64,000 nt of DNA, from positions 62,001 to 126,000 of the forward strand of contig CATKZI010000003.1 in NCBI GenBank assembly GCA_949841365.1, given 5' to 3'. Positions 35,357-44,763 of the stretch are shown here, piece by piece. Made by a program: the position numbers and the translations under genes. The stretch is from an uncultured Candidatus Melainabacteria bacterium (GTDB lineage Bacteria > Cyanobacteriota > Vampirovibrionia > Gastranaerophilales > Gastranaerophilaceae). The stretch's first letter is position 1; every line of letters begins with the position of its first letter. Under the pieces are notes generated by a model. It searched no databases. It saw nothing but the letters and a program-made list of their open reading frames with translations, and was not told where the DNA came from.

Positions 35357-36010
35357 CTATCTTACATCCAAAAACTTATGCACCTGCGGTATAAGGCGTA
35401 CGTTTTCATATTTTGCCAGAAATTTATCGAGAATTTGCGCGCAAAAATCAGAATTTACAGTCATACCGTCCGTGCCCATTTCAGGCTGTAAAATAAGTTC
35501 TATGCCGTATTTTTTACCCAATTCACAGCATTGAGCGATTTCATCATCAGAAATCTTGTCATTAAAGACGATTTTTGCAAAAGTTTCGACTCCTTTGCAG
35601 GCTTCAAAAAATTTATCATGAAATTTATAAGTATCTTTTATCCCTGTTGCGCTTTCAAGCTTAATATCAGCCGAAACAATATCAATAAACGGCTTCACTT
35701 CATTAAATTTATCCGCAAGCGTTGCATTTGTTTCCAGATAAACTTTTTTATTAACGCGCGGTAAAAAATCTTTCAAGAATTCAACCTGCAAAAGCGGTTC
35801 ACCGCCTGTCAAAGAAACAGAATGCACGTCTGAGAAATTATTCACCTCATCAGCCAGCTCACAAGGGTTGTAATCCTTGCCGTCCATAAATTCTGTATCA
35901 CAATAATTGCATTTCAAATTGCAGTTGCAAAAGCGTATGAACAATTGTTTATAACCAACATACGGACCTTCGCCCTGAATTGAAGCAAAAATTTCATTTA
36001 CTTTAACCAT
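35357..36010 (-). CDS. queE: 7-carboxy-7-deazaguanine synthase QueE
   Basis: Radical SAM enzyme of queuosine and 7-deazaguanine synthesis. [19 protein letters not shown] is the QueE N-terminus and [11 protein letters not shown] the CxxxCxxC cluster site; [11 protein letters not shown] binds SAM and [14 protein letters not shown] lies towards the C-terminus. 217 residues is normal. It overlaps the dnaJ-like gene by eight bases, so it belongs to the same minus-strand operon. Other queuosine genes are not in the window. Confidence 0.93.
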   Translation of the reverse strand: MVKVNEIFASIQGEGPYVGYKQLFIRFCNCNLKCNYCDTEFMDGKDYNPCELADEVNNFSDVHSVSLTGGEPLLQVEFLKDFLPRVNKKVYLETNATLADKFNEVKPFIDIVSADIKLESATGIKDTYKFHDKFFEACKGVETFAKIVFNDKISDDEIAQCCELGKKYGIELILQPEMGTDGMTVNSDFCAQILDKFLAKYENVRLIPQVHKFLDVR

Positions 36011-36965
36011 TTAACAAATTCTCTCTTAAATTTTGTACGGACAATTTCTTAAGCTTTTCATAAAGCCTGATTTCATCATCCGACAAAGAAGAAGGAATTT
36101 CAATATCTGTAATAATAATCATGTCGCCTATTTTTCCGTTTTGCTTAATTCCCTGACCTGCAAGACGAAATTTTTGACCCGAATGAGTTTTTGCAGGAAT
36201 TTTCAAAGACAAATTGCCGTCAAACGACGGGATTGAAATATTTCCGCCCAAAACTGCTTCAAACGGCGTAATTGGAACTTTAAAAATTATATTATTTTCT
36301 TCAATTTGTATTCTTGAATTTTGTTCAATATTAATTTTTAAATACAAATCACCGTTTTTACCGCCGTTTTCGCCAAAATTACCCTCGTTTGCAATTCTTA
36401 GTTTTGCTCCGTTTTTTACATTCTTGGGGATTTTTACGGTAATTTTTCTGTGCTCGGATTTTTCACCCGTTCCATCACAAACAGAACACACTGCACCGTT
36501 GATAAACTTCCTGCCTTTGCAGTGCGGACATTCAGTTGTGTGCAAAACATTTATAACTCTTTCGCACCCGTTTACAGCATCTTTTATTGTAATTGATATT
36601 TCTTCATTAATATCATCACCGCGTTTTGCAGACGGCTTTTGCTTTTTAGGGAAAATATCATCAAATTTTTTATAGAACTTTTCGTTTTTAATAGGTTCTG
36701 ATGCATTTTTTTTGTACTCCTCATGAGCTTTTTCAGAACTTGTTTCAGTTTTTTCTGTTTTGAAAAAGCCGTTGATAGTATCATACTGCATTCTCTTTTT
36801 TGCATCACACAGCGTAGAATAAGCTTCAGAAATATCTTTAAACTTTTGCACACCCTCAGGGTTTATATCAGGATGATATTTGCGCGCAAGAGTTCGATAT
36901 GCCGACTTAATCTCAGCAAAAGTACTGTCAGGTGTAACTCCAAGAATAGAATAATAGTTCTTCAT
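36003..36965 (-). CDS. DnaJ-like co-chaperone with a reduced zinc region
   Basis: 320 residues. The J-domain covers 1-65 ([23 protein letters not shown] in YHPDINPEG). After a Lys/Glu-rich linker come only two CxxC motifs (CPHCKG and CSVCDGTGE) instead of the four in DnaJ, making a single zinc site. Two substrate-binding beta domains follow ([33 protein letters not shown]). It is therefore shorter than canonical DnaJ and not CbpA either. It would stimulate DnaK. It overlaps queE downstream; no dnaK or grpE is adjacent. Confidence 0.88.
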   Translation of the reverse strand: MKNYYSILGVTPDSTFAEIKSAYRTLARKYHPDINPEGVQKFKDISEAYSTLCDAKKRMQYDTINGFFKTEKTETSSEKAHEEYKKNASEPIKNEKFYKKFDDIFPKKQKPSAKRGDDINEEISITIKDAVNGCERVINVLHTTECPHCKGRKFINGAVCSVCDGTGEKSEHRKITVKIPKNVKNGAKLRIANEGNFGENGGKNGDLYLKINIEQNSRIQIEENNIIFKVPITPFEAVLGGNISIPSFDGNLSLKIPAKTHSGQKFRLAGQGIKQNGKIGDMIIITDIEIPSSLSDDEIRLYEKLKKLSVQNLRENLLNG

Positions 36966-36986
36966 ATTTTTATATATAATGAAGCT

Positions 36987-38228
36987 TTAAAATTTTTCAA
37001 CCTGCTCACAAATATCAGTACGGTATTTTTTACCTGCAAAGTTTAATAACTCAGCATCCTCATACAACCCGTTACGTGCTCTGGAAAGCGTTTTAGCTGT
37101 CTTTGTCAAAACCAAATTCTTGCCTTCAACAGTTTCAAATTCAAGATAATCGTTTTTAGATAAAGCAAACGGAGTAACATCAGATTCCACAATATCTAAA
37201 CCGTCGATTATCTGACCGCCCGTTCTTGTTGACAGGACTGCTGAAACAGAAGCACAATCCGAAACTTTAATACTTTCATAATCGTCAGCAAAAGAACCGT
37301 TTGAACATGCCTCAAATAAAGTATAAAGATTTTCATCAACCAGATTTAAAACAGCTTTTACATCGTGGTCGGACAAGAAAGATTTAAAATCTAAAACAAC
37401 AAATCTGCCATCATCTTTTAAAACACAGTCAACACCAAGAATACCAAGATAAGGTGTTTCTCTTTTTTCCAAAGCTTGAAGCGCGTTATTTATAACATTT
37501 TTCATTACCGCGTTTTCAACTTCTTTTGAAACTTTATAATCAGGTGTATAAGCACCTGTACCAGAGGTTAAAATCCCGCCGTCACCATCTTCTGCAAATT
37601 TGTAATTTGCAACGGTTGCAAGATGCACGGCATTATATCCGTCTGTTACCACATATACGGTAAATTCATGTCCGTATACATAATCCTCAAATACAACTTT
37701 TTCCTCACCTTTTGCAAACAAATCTTCGGTAAAAGTTTTTGCGGTTAAAAATGTTGTACAAACTAATCTGTCACAGCCGTTAGAAGCCTTGTCCGTTCTG
37801 ATAACTTGAGGCATAGGAGCATTTTTCAAGTAATCCACAGCCATTTGTAATTTGTCATACACAGAAAACCTTGGTGTCGGAATTCTTAACCTGTATAAAA
37901 ATTTCTTTCCCGCAGAACGACTCAAGGTCATTTCTGCACTTTTTGCCGAAGGCGCAAATATAGCCTGGCTGTTGCTCTGGAAAAGTTCTGCGATATCATT
38001 TTTTATGGCAGTTTCAGATGACACAATCGTCAAATCAATTGCATTTTCCAAAACATATTCCAACAACTCCTGCACATTTTCTTCTCTGATATCAACACAT
38101 TGAGCAATATCTTTTATTCTGCAGTTTCCCGGTGCAACAAAAACATCACATCCGTTTTCAATAAATTTTTCGGCAAGTGCATATTCTTTTGCAGATGCTC
38201 CTACAATTAGAACTTTTTTCTTTTCCAT
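36987..38228 (-). CDS. PurD-like ATP-grasp protein with altered catalytic residues
   Basis: 413 residues, same length and layout as phosphoribosylamine-glycine ligase: an N-domain (KVLIVGASAKEYALAEKFI, VFVAPGNCRIKDIA, IDLTIVSSETAIKNDI), an ATP-grasp core (VIRTDKASNGCDRLVC, GGILTSGTGAYTPDY, YLGILGVDCVLK) and a C-domain (LDIVESDVTPF). However, the Mg-binding EFNxRFGDPE block is replaced by LDFKSFLSDHD, and the IKADGLAAGKGV lid is divergent. It may be a PurD paralogue with changed or lost activity. A true purD elsewhere is expected. Confidence 0.7.
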   Translation of the reverse strand: MEKKKVLIVGASAKEYALAEKFIENGCDVFVAPGNCRIKDIAQCVDIREENVQELLEYVLENAIDLTIVSSETAIKNDIAELFQSNSQAIFAPSAKSAEMTLSRSAGKKFLYRLRIPTPRFSVYDKLQMAVDYLKNAPMPQVIRTDKASNGCDRLVCTTFLTAKTFTEDLFAKGEEKVVFEDYVYGHEFTVYVVTDGYNAVHLATVANYKFAEDGDGGILTSGTGAYTPDYKVSKEVENAVMKNVINNALQALEKRETPYLGILGVDCVLKDDGRFVVLDFKSFLSDHDVKAVLNLVDENLYTLFEACSNGSFADDYESIKVSDCASVSAVLSTRTGGQIIDGLDIVESDVTPFALSKNDYLEFETVEGKNLVLTKTAKTLSRARNGLYEDAELLNFAGKKYRTDICEQVEKF

Positions 38229-38334
38229 AGATTTTATTCTACATAAATTATATGATTTTGTAAAGAATTTTTAAAAATTTCAAAAAATATATGATAAAAT
38301 AAAAATAATCATTAAATCTAATATAGAGGTAGAG

Positions 38335-38562
38335 ATGGCAGGTATTGTAAATTTATTATCACAAATGTTTGTTCCGCAAACAACACAAGTAACAGCACCC
38401 GTAAGAAGTTCAAACCCTTACGCAAACAACCCCTTTGTGAATTATAACGGTAACAGTTTGAACAGTTATGCAAAAAACACTCCCGTACGTGGAGGATATT
38501 TTGCCGGTTATTATAACGGCAAACAAAATATCGTCGGACAACGCTTATTTATTGAAGTTTAA
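38335..38562 (+). CDS. Small hypothetical protein, 75 residues
   Basis: Translates as MAGIVNLLSQMFVPQTTQ..., ending in ...NIVGQRLFIEV. It is rich in Asn, Tyr, Gly and Val. A GAGGTAGAG ribosome-binding site precedes the ATG. A short hydrophobic start (IVNLLSQMFV) is followed by a Tyr/Asn/Gly-rich stretch (YGGYFAGYYNGK type) suggestive of an extended surface or disordered protein. No family recognised. It lies upstream of the pseudopilin pair but has a separate promoter arrangement. Confidence 0.6.
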   Translation: MAGIVNLLSQMFVPQTTQVTAPVRSSNPYANNPFVNYNGNSLNSYAKNTPVRGGYFAGYYNGKQNIVGQRLFIEV

Positions 38563-38566
38563 ACGA

Positions 38567-38595
38567 TTGACAAACCCCTCAAAAAGCGTTATAAT
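38567..38595 (+). promoter_or_regulatory. Near-perfect sigma-70 promoter for the pseudopilin genes
   Basis: TTGACA (38567-38572), a 17-bp spacer, TATAAT (38590-38595), then GAGGGAAG before the ATG at 38615. It is the closest match to consensus in the window. Confidence 0.85.
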
Positions 38596-38614
38596 CATAT
38601 ACGAGGGAAGTTAT

Positions 38615-39376
38615 ATGAAAAATAAGTTATACGGATTTACGCTTGCCGAAGGGCTTATTGCAATGGCTATTGTTGGAGTAATAGCAGCTTTGACAATTCC
38701 GGGTATTGTTGCAAACTACCAAACACAATCATATCTTACAGGATTAAAAAAAGCATACGCTGATTTACAGCAAAATCTGTCAATTATGCAGGCTGACAAT
38801 TATAGAATAAAAAGGCTCAATGCTTCAATGTTGGCAAGAGGGTATGTTGGTTTTGGCAACACTGGAAAAACGATTGATGAAACTGCAGGTCAATTTCTAA
38901 AAACATATTATAAAATTAATAGAGATTGCGGCACTGATACACAACCTTGTTTTGCTGATGCTTACGGAAGCATAGACGGTGATGGTGACGAAAACTTCAG
39001 TTGTTCTAAAGGATACAGTGTTCTTTTACCTGATAGTACCGCTATATGTATTGTACCGGCAAGAACAGAACGCCTTCCAAATACCTGTTATCCATCCGGA
39101 ATTTGTTTGGAAGTTATCAATACTAGATTCTATCCTAATGCTACGGTATATATAGATGTTAACGGGCCTGATTTACCTAATATAGGAGGTAGGGATATGT
39201 TTACTTTTAATATTTATGAAGATTTCAGTATTGATAATATATCGCCTGTTACAATAAAATACAACGATGCAACTGCAGAAAGAAATGAATTGTTTGATAA
39301 TAATTGTAAAACTTCAACAACAGGAGTAGGATGTTTTGGCAAAATATTAAATGATAACTGGCAAATGAATTATTAG
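38615..39376 (+). CDS. Type IV pilin-like (pseudopilin) protein
   Basis: 253 residues. A short basic leader MKNKLYG is followed by FTLAEGLIAMAIVGVIAALT, the prepilin N-methylation motif with cleavage after Gly and Glu at +5; the hydrophobic helix carries the secretion signal. The globular domain has several Cys (GTDTQPCF, NFSCSKG, NTCYPSGICLE, DNNCKTST, VGCFGKI) and the motif PNIGGRDMFTFNIY, shared with the next gene. The upstream in-frame extension to 38468 is rejected because it lacks a leader and lies before the promoter. No pilus assembly genes are nearby. Confidence 0.9.
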   Translation: MKNKLYGFTLAEGLIAMAIVGVIAALTIPGIVANYQTQSYLTGLKKAYADLQQNLSIMQADNYRIKRLNASMLARGYVGFGNTGKTIDETAGQFLKTYYKINRDCGTDTQPCFADAYGSIDGDGDENFSCSKGYSVLLPDSTAICIVPARTERLPNTCYPSGICLEVINTRFYPNATVYIDVNGPDLPNIGGRDMFTFNIYEDFSIDNISPVTIKYNDATAERNELFDNNCKTSTTGVGCFGKILNDNWQMNY

Positions 39377-39389
39377 AGAGGATTATATA

Positions 39390-40169
39390 ATGAAAAAAAT
39401 CACGGCATTCACATTATCAGAAGTACTAATAACAGTAGGAATCATAGGTGTCGTTTCAGCCTTAACCGTACCTACACTTATGAGAAATTATCAAAACCAA
39501 GCACAAACAGTGCAATTAAGAAAAGTTGTATCTGAAATTGAAAACGCAATCGATATGTTTATCACAGAAGAAGGGAAAACTTCACTAGCCAGTACAAGTA
39601 TAGCCCAAGATGGCGGTGTTGATTCTTTTATAAGAACTCACTTTAAAACAGTCAAAAGTTGTTCAGATTCAGAAACAAGTAATTGTTTTGCCAATGAACA
39701 ATATATGTCAATAGACGGTAATGAATCCAGAACTTTCAGATGTAGCAACAATTCTTATATATTAGCGAACTCCGCAGTAATATGCGCTAACAGAGTTAGC
39801 CAAATTAAAGTTAATGCTGTACAAACTCAACCTAACGGTACTGTCAGACCGTTACCTGATGCATTTGTAACAGCGAACGGAATAAACATTGAATTATTTA
39901 TAGACACTAATGGTGCACAAGCTCCAAATATCGGTGGCAGAGATATGTTCCATGTTTATATACAACCTGACGGCAGAATTTATGATCAGGCAAATACAGA
40001 TGGAGTTATCTGCGGTCCTGCAATAAATAATAATCCGTTTATGCCTACAGAAGGCCCGATGGTTTGCTATGCCAATGTAGAAGAACAATCAAAAGATTGC
40101 GGTGAAGATGCATTCGGCTCCGGATGTTTCGCAAGATTACTTGAAAACAACTGGAGAATGAACTACTAA
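39390..40169 (+). CDS. Type IV pilin-like (pseudopilin) protein, second copy
   Basis: 259 residues. Leader MKKITA, then FTLSEVLITVGIIGVVSALT, with cleavage before Phe and Glu at +5. The globular domain keeps NIGGRDMFHVYI and a C-terminal GCFARLLENNWRMNY paralogous to GCFGKILNDNWQMNY of the previous gene, so the two arose by duplication. Thirteen bases separate the genes, and a terminator follows this one. These pairs typically act as minor pilins or secretion pseudopilins. Confidence 0.92.
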   Translation: MKKITAFTLSEVLITVGIIGVVSALTVPTLMRNYQNQAQTVQLRKVVSEIENAIDMFITEEGKTSLASTSIAQDGGVDSFIRTHFKTVKSCSDSETSNCFANEQYMSIDGNESRTFRCSNNSYILANSAVICANRVSQIKVNAVQTQPNGTVRPLPDAFVTANGINIELFIDTNGAQAPNIGGRDMFHVYIQPDGRIYDQANTDGVICGPAINNNPFMPTEGPMVCYANVEEQSKDCGEDAFGSGCFARLLENNWRMNY

Positions 40170-40191
40170 TAAATATAAATCATAAACACAA

Positions 40192-40230
40192 AATCCCTGT
40201 CTTTGCTTTTGAAGGCAGGGATTATTTTTT
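40192..40230 (+). terminator. Rho-independent terminator
   Basis: AATCCCTG (40192-40199) pairs with CAGGGATT (40216-40223), with an inner CTT/AAG pairing and a T-rich tail. It ends the pseudopilin operon. Confidence 0.85.
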
Positions 40231-40342
40231 ACTTCAATTATTAAGAAAAATAAAAATATTTGTTAATAATTATTATAATTTGTTATTTCATTATAATATA
40301 GTATCAGGGTAGTTTATTATTTAGGAATTAGGAGTATTTATT

Positions 40343-42784
40343 TTGAAAAAATTATTTTGTGTTTTTATGGCACTGCTTATTGCAGTCATGTTTACAATGC
40401 CAGGGTTTGCTATTACTGAGACAAAAGTTCCAACAAATGCAAAAAATATTGAACTGGCGTTTGTATTTGATGGTCCATCTGATAAAAATGCTGTTATATT
40501 GAATAAATTTCAAACAACTATAACTCGTTCGCTGTTACCCGATTATAAAGCAAATTTTCCGAAAGATTTGATATTCACAGGAGATTGGACAGAGAAAGGT
40601 GCTGTGACAGTTTCGGAAAAAGCTCTTGCTTCACGTGCAAGGATGGTTATTTCATTGGGATATATGTCCAGCAACTACTATTCTGCAAAGAAAAATAAAA
40701 ACAAGTATGTCGTAACTATTGACCAATACGGGTTAAGAGATTTCGGGGACAAATTTTTTAATCCTATTCAACAGATGACAAATGATTTTATTACATTCCA
40801 AAAACTTGTTCCGACAATTCAAAAAACAGCTATACTTATTAATGAAAACTACTACAAAACAAACAAAAATTGGGATGCTGTAATTTCAAAGAAACTACAG
40901 GAAAAGAAATGCAATCTTAAATATACAGTTGTTCCGGTAAACTCAAATATAAATGCATCACTTGCTAAACTTCCGAAAGATGTTGATTCGGTGTTTGTCA
41001 CACCTTTATATAATTTATCGACTGCTCAAAGGAAAGATTTATATAAATTAATTAATACAAAAAAACTTCCTTCATATTCATCTGTAGGTAAAGAAGACGT
41101 GGAACTGGGTGCACTTTTAGGAACATCTACAATGGATGTAGATAAAAAGCTGGCTGAAGCTACATCATTCAATATTCATGGCGTTTTACACGGCAATGTT
41201 GTAAAAAATGAAAAAATACCTTTCTATGATGATAAAATTATTTTCTATAATTCAGATACAGGTGAGGCTCTGGGGTATACTCCGCCATTAAGACTATTGA
41301 ATAATTCAATTACAATTTCGCATAAAGAAATTCCCGAATGTGATTTGACATTATTGTTAAATACATTAGACGATAATAACCTTGATATGCTGAGAAAACA
41401 ATATCTTGTTTCTGCGGCAAGACGTTCGGTTGCTAGCGCGTATTTAAGATATTTGCCTACCTTAAGGTTAGATTTAGGATATCAAACTTATAACAGTTCT
41501 TACGCAACCTCTTACGCTGATATTCCAACACGTGTCGGCGCGTTTACTATCGGTATGGATCAGGTTTTGTATTCTCCCGATTTGGTAACAAATATTATTG
41601 TCAAACATAAAAAATTGAAGTTTAACAAAGCTGAAGAAGCTCTGACCAAAGCGAACACAGAATACAGCATGGCAAACCTTTATATTGATACTTTAATACT
41701 CCAAAACATGATAAAAGTTCAGAGTGAACTTGTTCAGGAAATGCGGGAAAATCTTGCAATTGCACGTGTAAGAGAAAAGACCGGCAAATGCGGGAATGAG
41801 GAAGTTTTACGCTGGGCAGGCGAAGTAAGTGAGGCTGAAAAAAAATTACTTTCAATGCAGGCTGATTTTAAAAATATAAAAGTTCATATAAATAAATTAC
41901 TATATAAAAATCAAACCGGTGACTTTAAATTCAAACCTCTTGTAGCAGATGATCCTGCATTTTTCACATCGGATTTACACATTATAGACCATGTCAGAGA
42001 TCCGAAAAAGCTTGCCAAATTTACAGATATGCTAGTTCAGGAAGTAATCTATTTATCACCCGAAACTACAAAGTTAAAAGCAGCAATTGCAATGAAAAAG
42101 GCTGAAATGTCTAATTATGCGCAGAAATTTATAATGCCAAATGCAAAAATGTCACTTGAATACACAACACAATTTGACAGAAATATTCCTTATGAAACAC
42201 AAGGGCATAATCAATTAAAAGCTGTTCAGGCTTCAACAGCAGTAAGCCAAACCGGAAATCCTGCACTATTTGGACCGGTTTGGGCAAGCTCACCTTATTT
42301 AGGTTTAAATGAAAATTCATTCAGATTTTTGGTAGGTGCGCAATGGAAACCGATTGAAGGCGGACATAAAATTGCAGAAATAGCAAGATGTAAGGCTGAA
42401 TTGAACGAACTTAACGCATATATGGCTGAAGTTCATACTGAAATTGAAATGCAGGTTCGCTCGGTTGTAAACAGAGCTATTGCCAAATACTTTATCATAG
42501 AAAAATCATACAAGGCAATGTTTGCACAGGCTGAAAATTATCAGACCGTAAAAACTAAATATTTGCTTGGTGAAGTTCCTATTAATCAAGTTGCAGATGC
42601 TCAGAATTTGTATTTTGCGGCAAAAATTGATGCATTAAACTCACAATATGAGTTTTTCAAAGAACTTGTCTGGGTTCAAAGAGGACTGCTTTCTATTAAC
42701 TGGACGAAAGCCTCGGATGAAGCGAAAAATTGGATTAAAGGAATCCCTGCAATATTACCTGCAGAAGCAGATTTCGCATTATAA
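40343..42784 (+). CDS. Fusion of a periplasmic binding-protein-like domain with a TolC-like outer-membrane channel
   Basis: 813 residues. A signal peptide (MKKLFCVFMALLIAVMFTMPGFA) precedes two parts. Residues about 30-320 resemble ABC_sub_bind (TrpX-type) proteins: ELAFVFDGPSDKNAVIL, ARMVISLGYMSS, TAILINENYYKTNKNWDAV, SVFVTPLYNLSTAQRKDLYKL. Residues about 340-800 form an OEP/TolC domain with long amphipathic helices (SAARRSVASAYLRYLPTLRLDL, RENLAIARVREKTGKCGNEE) that repeat with IAMKKAEMSNYAQKFIMPNA. The start is a TTG after GGAG. Such a head-on-channel fusion would couple a periplasmic sensor domain to an efflux duct. No membrane-fusion partner is adjacent. Confidence 0.72.
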   Translation: MKKLFCVFMALLIAVMFTMPGFAITETKVPTNAKNIELAFVFDGPSDKNAVILNKFQTTITRSLLPDYKANFPKDLIFTGDWTEKGAVTVSEKALASRARMVISLGYMSSNYYSAKKNKNKYVVTIDQYGLRDFGDKFFNPIQQMTNDFITFQKLVPTIQKTAILINENYYKTNKNWDAVISKKLQEKKCNLKYTVVPVNSNINASLAKLPKDVDSVFVTPLYNLSTAQRKDLYKLINTKKLPSYSSVGKEDVELGALLGTSTMDVDKKLAEATSFNIHGVLHGNVVKNEKIPFYDDKIIFYNSDTGEALGYTPPLRLLNNSITISHKEIPECDLTLLLNTLDDNNLDMLRKQYLVSAARRSVASAYLRYLPTLRLDLGYQTYNSSYATSYADIPTRVGAFTIGMDQVLYSPDLVTNIIVKHKKLKFNKAEEALTKANTEYSMANLYIDTLILQNMIKVQSELVQEMRENLAIARVREKTGKCGNEEVLRWAGEVSEAEKKLLSMQADFKNIKVHINKLLYKNQTGDFKFKPLVADDPAFFTSDLHIIDHVRDPKKLAKFTDMLVQEVIYLSPETTKLKAAIAMKKAEMSNYAQKFIMPNAKMSLEYTTQFDRNIPYETQGHNQLKAVQASTAVSQTGNPALFGPVWASSPYLGLNENSFRFLVGAQWKPIEGGHKIAEIARCKAELNELNAYMAEVHTEIEMQVRSVVNRAIAKYFIIEKSYKAMFAQAENYQTVKTKYLLGEVPINQVADAQNLYFAAKIDALNSQYEFFKELVWVQRGLLSINWTKASDEAKNWIKGIPAILPAEADFAL

Positions 42785-42812
42785 AAAAAAGACCGATATC
42801 GGTCTTTTTTTT
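42785..42812. terminator. Bidirectional Rho-independent terminator
   Basis: A-tract, GACCGATATCGGTC, T-tract. The symmetric hairpin serves both the TolC-fusion gene and the convergent acyl-CoA ligase gene; it is directly between their stop codons. Confidence 0.9.
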
Positions 42813-44499
42813 AAATATTAATCAATTCTTTCACTTCTTTACGCTTAACTTTTCTTGTCGTTGTTTTCGGAAGTTCATTTTTTGATATCACAATATTTGT
42901 AGGTCGTTTATACTGAGCTAATCTTTCCGATAATGATTTAACATCAAGTTTTACCATTCTTTCAATATCTTCATCCGAGTAGCTGTTGTATAATTCTGCT
43001 TTCGGAACAATTACTGCCGTTACTTCTTCTGTTCCATCTTTTGCTCCGAAAGTTCTGGATGTTCCGAGAACACAAACTTCTGCTATATAACTGCTTTTTT
43101 CAAGTACAGCTTCAATTTCTTCAGGGAAAACTTTTTTACCGCCGTTAAGAACAATCATATTTTTAATTCTGCCTGTAATATAAATATGTCCATTCTTATC
43201 GATTTTTGCAATATCACCTGTGTGGAACCAACCATCTTCATCAATTACTTCAGCAGTTAATTCAGGTTGATTATGATAGCCCTTCATTACGGACGGCCCT
43301 CTAAGCCATAATTCTCCTGTAGTTTCATCAATTTTTGTTTCAAAATTTCTCAAAGGATGCCCTACAGATGACATTATATTTCTTTTATTTGTGTTAACTG
43401 ATACAACAGGGCTGGTTTCTGACAGACCATATCCTTGGTAAACTTTTATACCTATTCTTTCAAAAAATTTGCCGACTTCTAAATCTAATGGAGCACCGCC
43501 CGATATACAGCCGAAAAATTTACCGCCGAAACTGTCATGTATTTTCTTAAATATACGTCTTTTTATTTCGTAAGACGGAATAAATTTTGCCAGATGATAT
43601 AAAAATTTAAAACCATATTGGGCAATAATTGGCGAACTATTTATTTCTTTTTCAATACCCGCTTTTAATAATTTCAAAAATGCAGGTACAACAATCATAA
43701 ACTGAATGCCTTTTTCTTTCATAATATCAGTAATATCTTTGGGTTTAAGGCTTGTTGTATAATAAATTGTAAAACCAAAATTCAAAAATACTGAAAAACC
43801 AACAGTCATTTCAAATAAATGGTTCATAGGTAAAATTGATAACATTGTAATTTTTTCGTTTGCAGGAAGAATTTCCTTTACAGCATCGGTTAAGCATTCA
43901 AGCTGTGCATTAACATTTTTAAAAGAGATTTCTACACCTTTTGGAGCGCCTGTTGTTCCTGATGTGTAGATTATAAATGCCGTAGACTTAGAACTTCTTT
44001 GACGCCATTTTGCATTATACTGTTCGGGCAAAGAATAAATATCTTCAATATCTGTTTTTTGTGTATGTTCGTCAATAAGAATTAAAGATTTTATGGACGG
44101 GATTACTTTTTGTAATTTTATAGCCATGTCCAAATATTTTAAAGAAACAAACATAACAGTCGGTAAACAGTCCGATAGTATTGAAGTAAGCTCGTATTCG
44201 GAAAGCTTTATATCCAGTGGGATTATGGTACCACCGCTCAATGTAGAGGCAAAAACACAAGCTCCGTATTCGGGTTTTGATTCTGATAAAATTGCTATCC
44301 CATCACCTTTTTTGAATTCTAAGTCCTCAATTAAATATCTGGCGATTTTTCTTGACAGTAAGCCCAAGCCCTGATACGTAAATTCACGCCAACCATACCT
44401 ACCCCTAATTCCTAATGCAATACGATTTGCATAATCAGTAGTTTTGGATTCAATGTGTGATAAAATACAACTATTTCTTAATTCACTTTTTTGTACCAA
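42811..44499 (-). CDS. AMP-forming acyl-CoA/acid ligase (long-chain fatty-acid-CoA ligase type)
   Basis: 562 residues, ANL superfamily. A3 motif AFIIYTSGTTGAPKGVEIS, A5 YQGYGLSETSPVVS, A7 LWLRGPSVMKGYHNQPE then GWFHTGDIAKID, A8 GRIKNMIVLNGGKKVFPEEIE and A10 PKTTTRKVKRKEV (with the catalytic Lys) are all seen. It activates a carboxylic acid as adenylate then thioester; CoA is the usual acceptor, fatty acid likely. The start is a TTG with AAGGAG eight bases upstream. A consensus promoter lies at 44537-44565. Confidence 0.9.
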   Translation of the reverse strand: MVQKSELRNSCILSHIESKTTDYANRIALGIRGRYGWREFTYQGLGLLSRKIARYLIEDLEFKKGDGIAILSESKPEYGACVFASTLSGGTIIPLDIKLSEYELTSILSDCLPTVMFVSLKYLDMAIKLQKVIPSIKSLILIDEHTQKTDIEDIYSLPEQYNAKWRQRSSKSTAFIIYTSGTTGAPKGVEISFKNVNAQLECLTDAVKEILPANEKITMLSILPMNHLFEMTVGFSVFLNFGFTIYYTTSLKPKDITDIMKEKGIQFMIVVPAFLKLLKAGIEKEINSSPIIAQYGFKFLYHLAKFIPSYEIKRRIFKKIHDSFGGKFFGCISGGAPLDLEVGKFFERIGIKVYQGYGLSETSPVVSVNTNKRNIMSSVGHPLRNFETKIDETTGELWLRGPSVMKGYHNQPELTAEVIDEDGWFHTGDIAKIDKNGHIYITGRIKNMIVLNGGKKVFPEEIEAVLEKSSYIAEVCVLGTSRTFGAKDGTEEVTAVIVPKAELYNSYSDEDIERMVKLDVKSLSERLAQYKRPTNIVISKNELPKTTTRKVKRKEVKELINI

Positions 44500-44536
44500 T
44501 TTCCTAACTCCTTATTTCCAAAAACACTACCCCCTT

Positions 44537-44565
44537 ATTATAAAGAGCTTACATAAAAAAATCAA
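44537..44565 (-). promoter_or_regulatory. Sigma-70-type promoter of the acyl-CoA ligase gene
   Basis: On the minus strand TTGATT (44565-44560), 17-bp spacer, TATAAT (44542-44537), with the TTG start and AAGGAG downstream. Confidence 0.75.
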
Positions 44566-44591
44566 GTATTACAGATATTATTAAAAAGATA

Positions 44592-44664
44592 TGCCGCGTC
44601 TCGGAATCGAACCAAGGACACAGGGATTTTCAGTCCCTTGCTCTACCAACTGAGCTAACGCGGC
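44592..44664 (-). tRNA. tRNA-Phe (GAA)
   Basis: On the minus strand GCCGCGT pairs with ACGCGGC, discriminator A. The D-arm GCTC-AGTTGGTA-GAGC, anticodon stem AGGGA/TCCCT with loop CTGAAAA (anticodon GAA), and TTCGATT T-loop all fold. CCA is not encoded. Confidence 0.97.
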
Positions 44665-44763
44665 ATATCTTCTATATATGCAATAATATTTAGTTGTTAA
44701 TCACGAGGCAATAAAATATTCTTTGGGATAAATGGTGTTAAATATTCAATTGCCACATTTTTT

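Noticed and set aside
36214-36675. 153-codon plus-strand open frame opposite the dnaJ-like gene
   Set aside because: Pro/Ser/Phe-rich mirror of a gene with J-domain and zinc motifs, no start signals.
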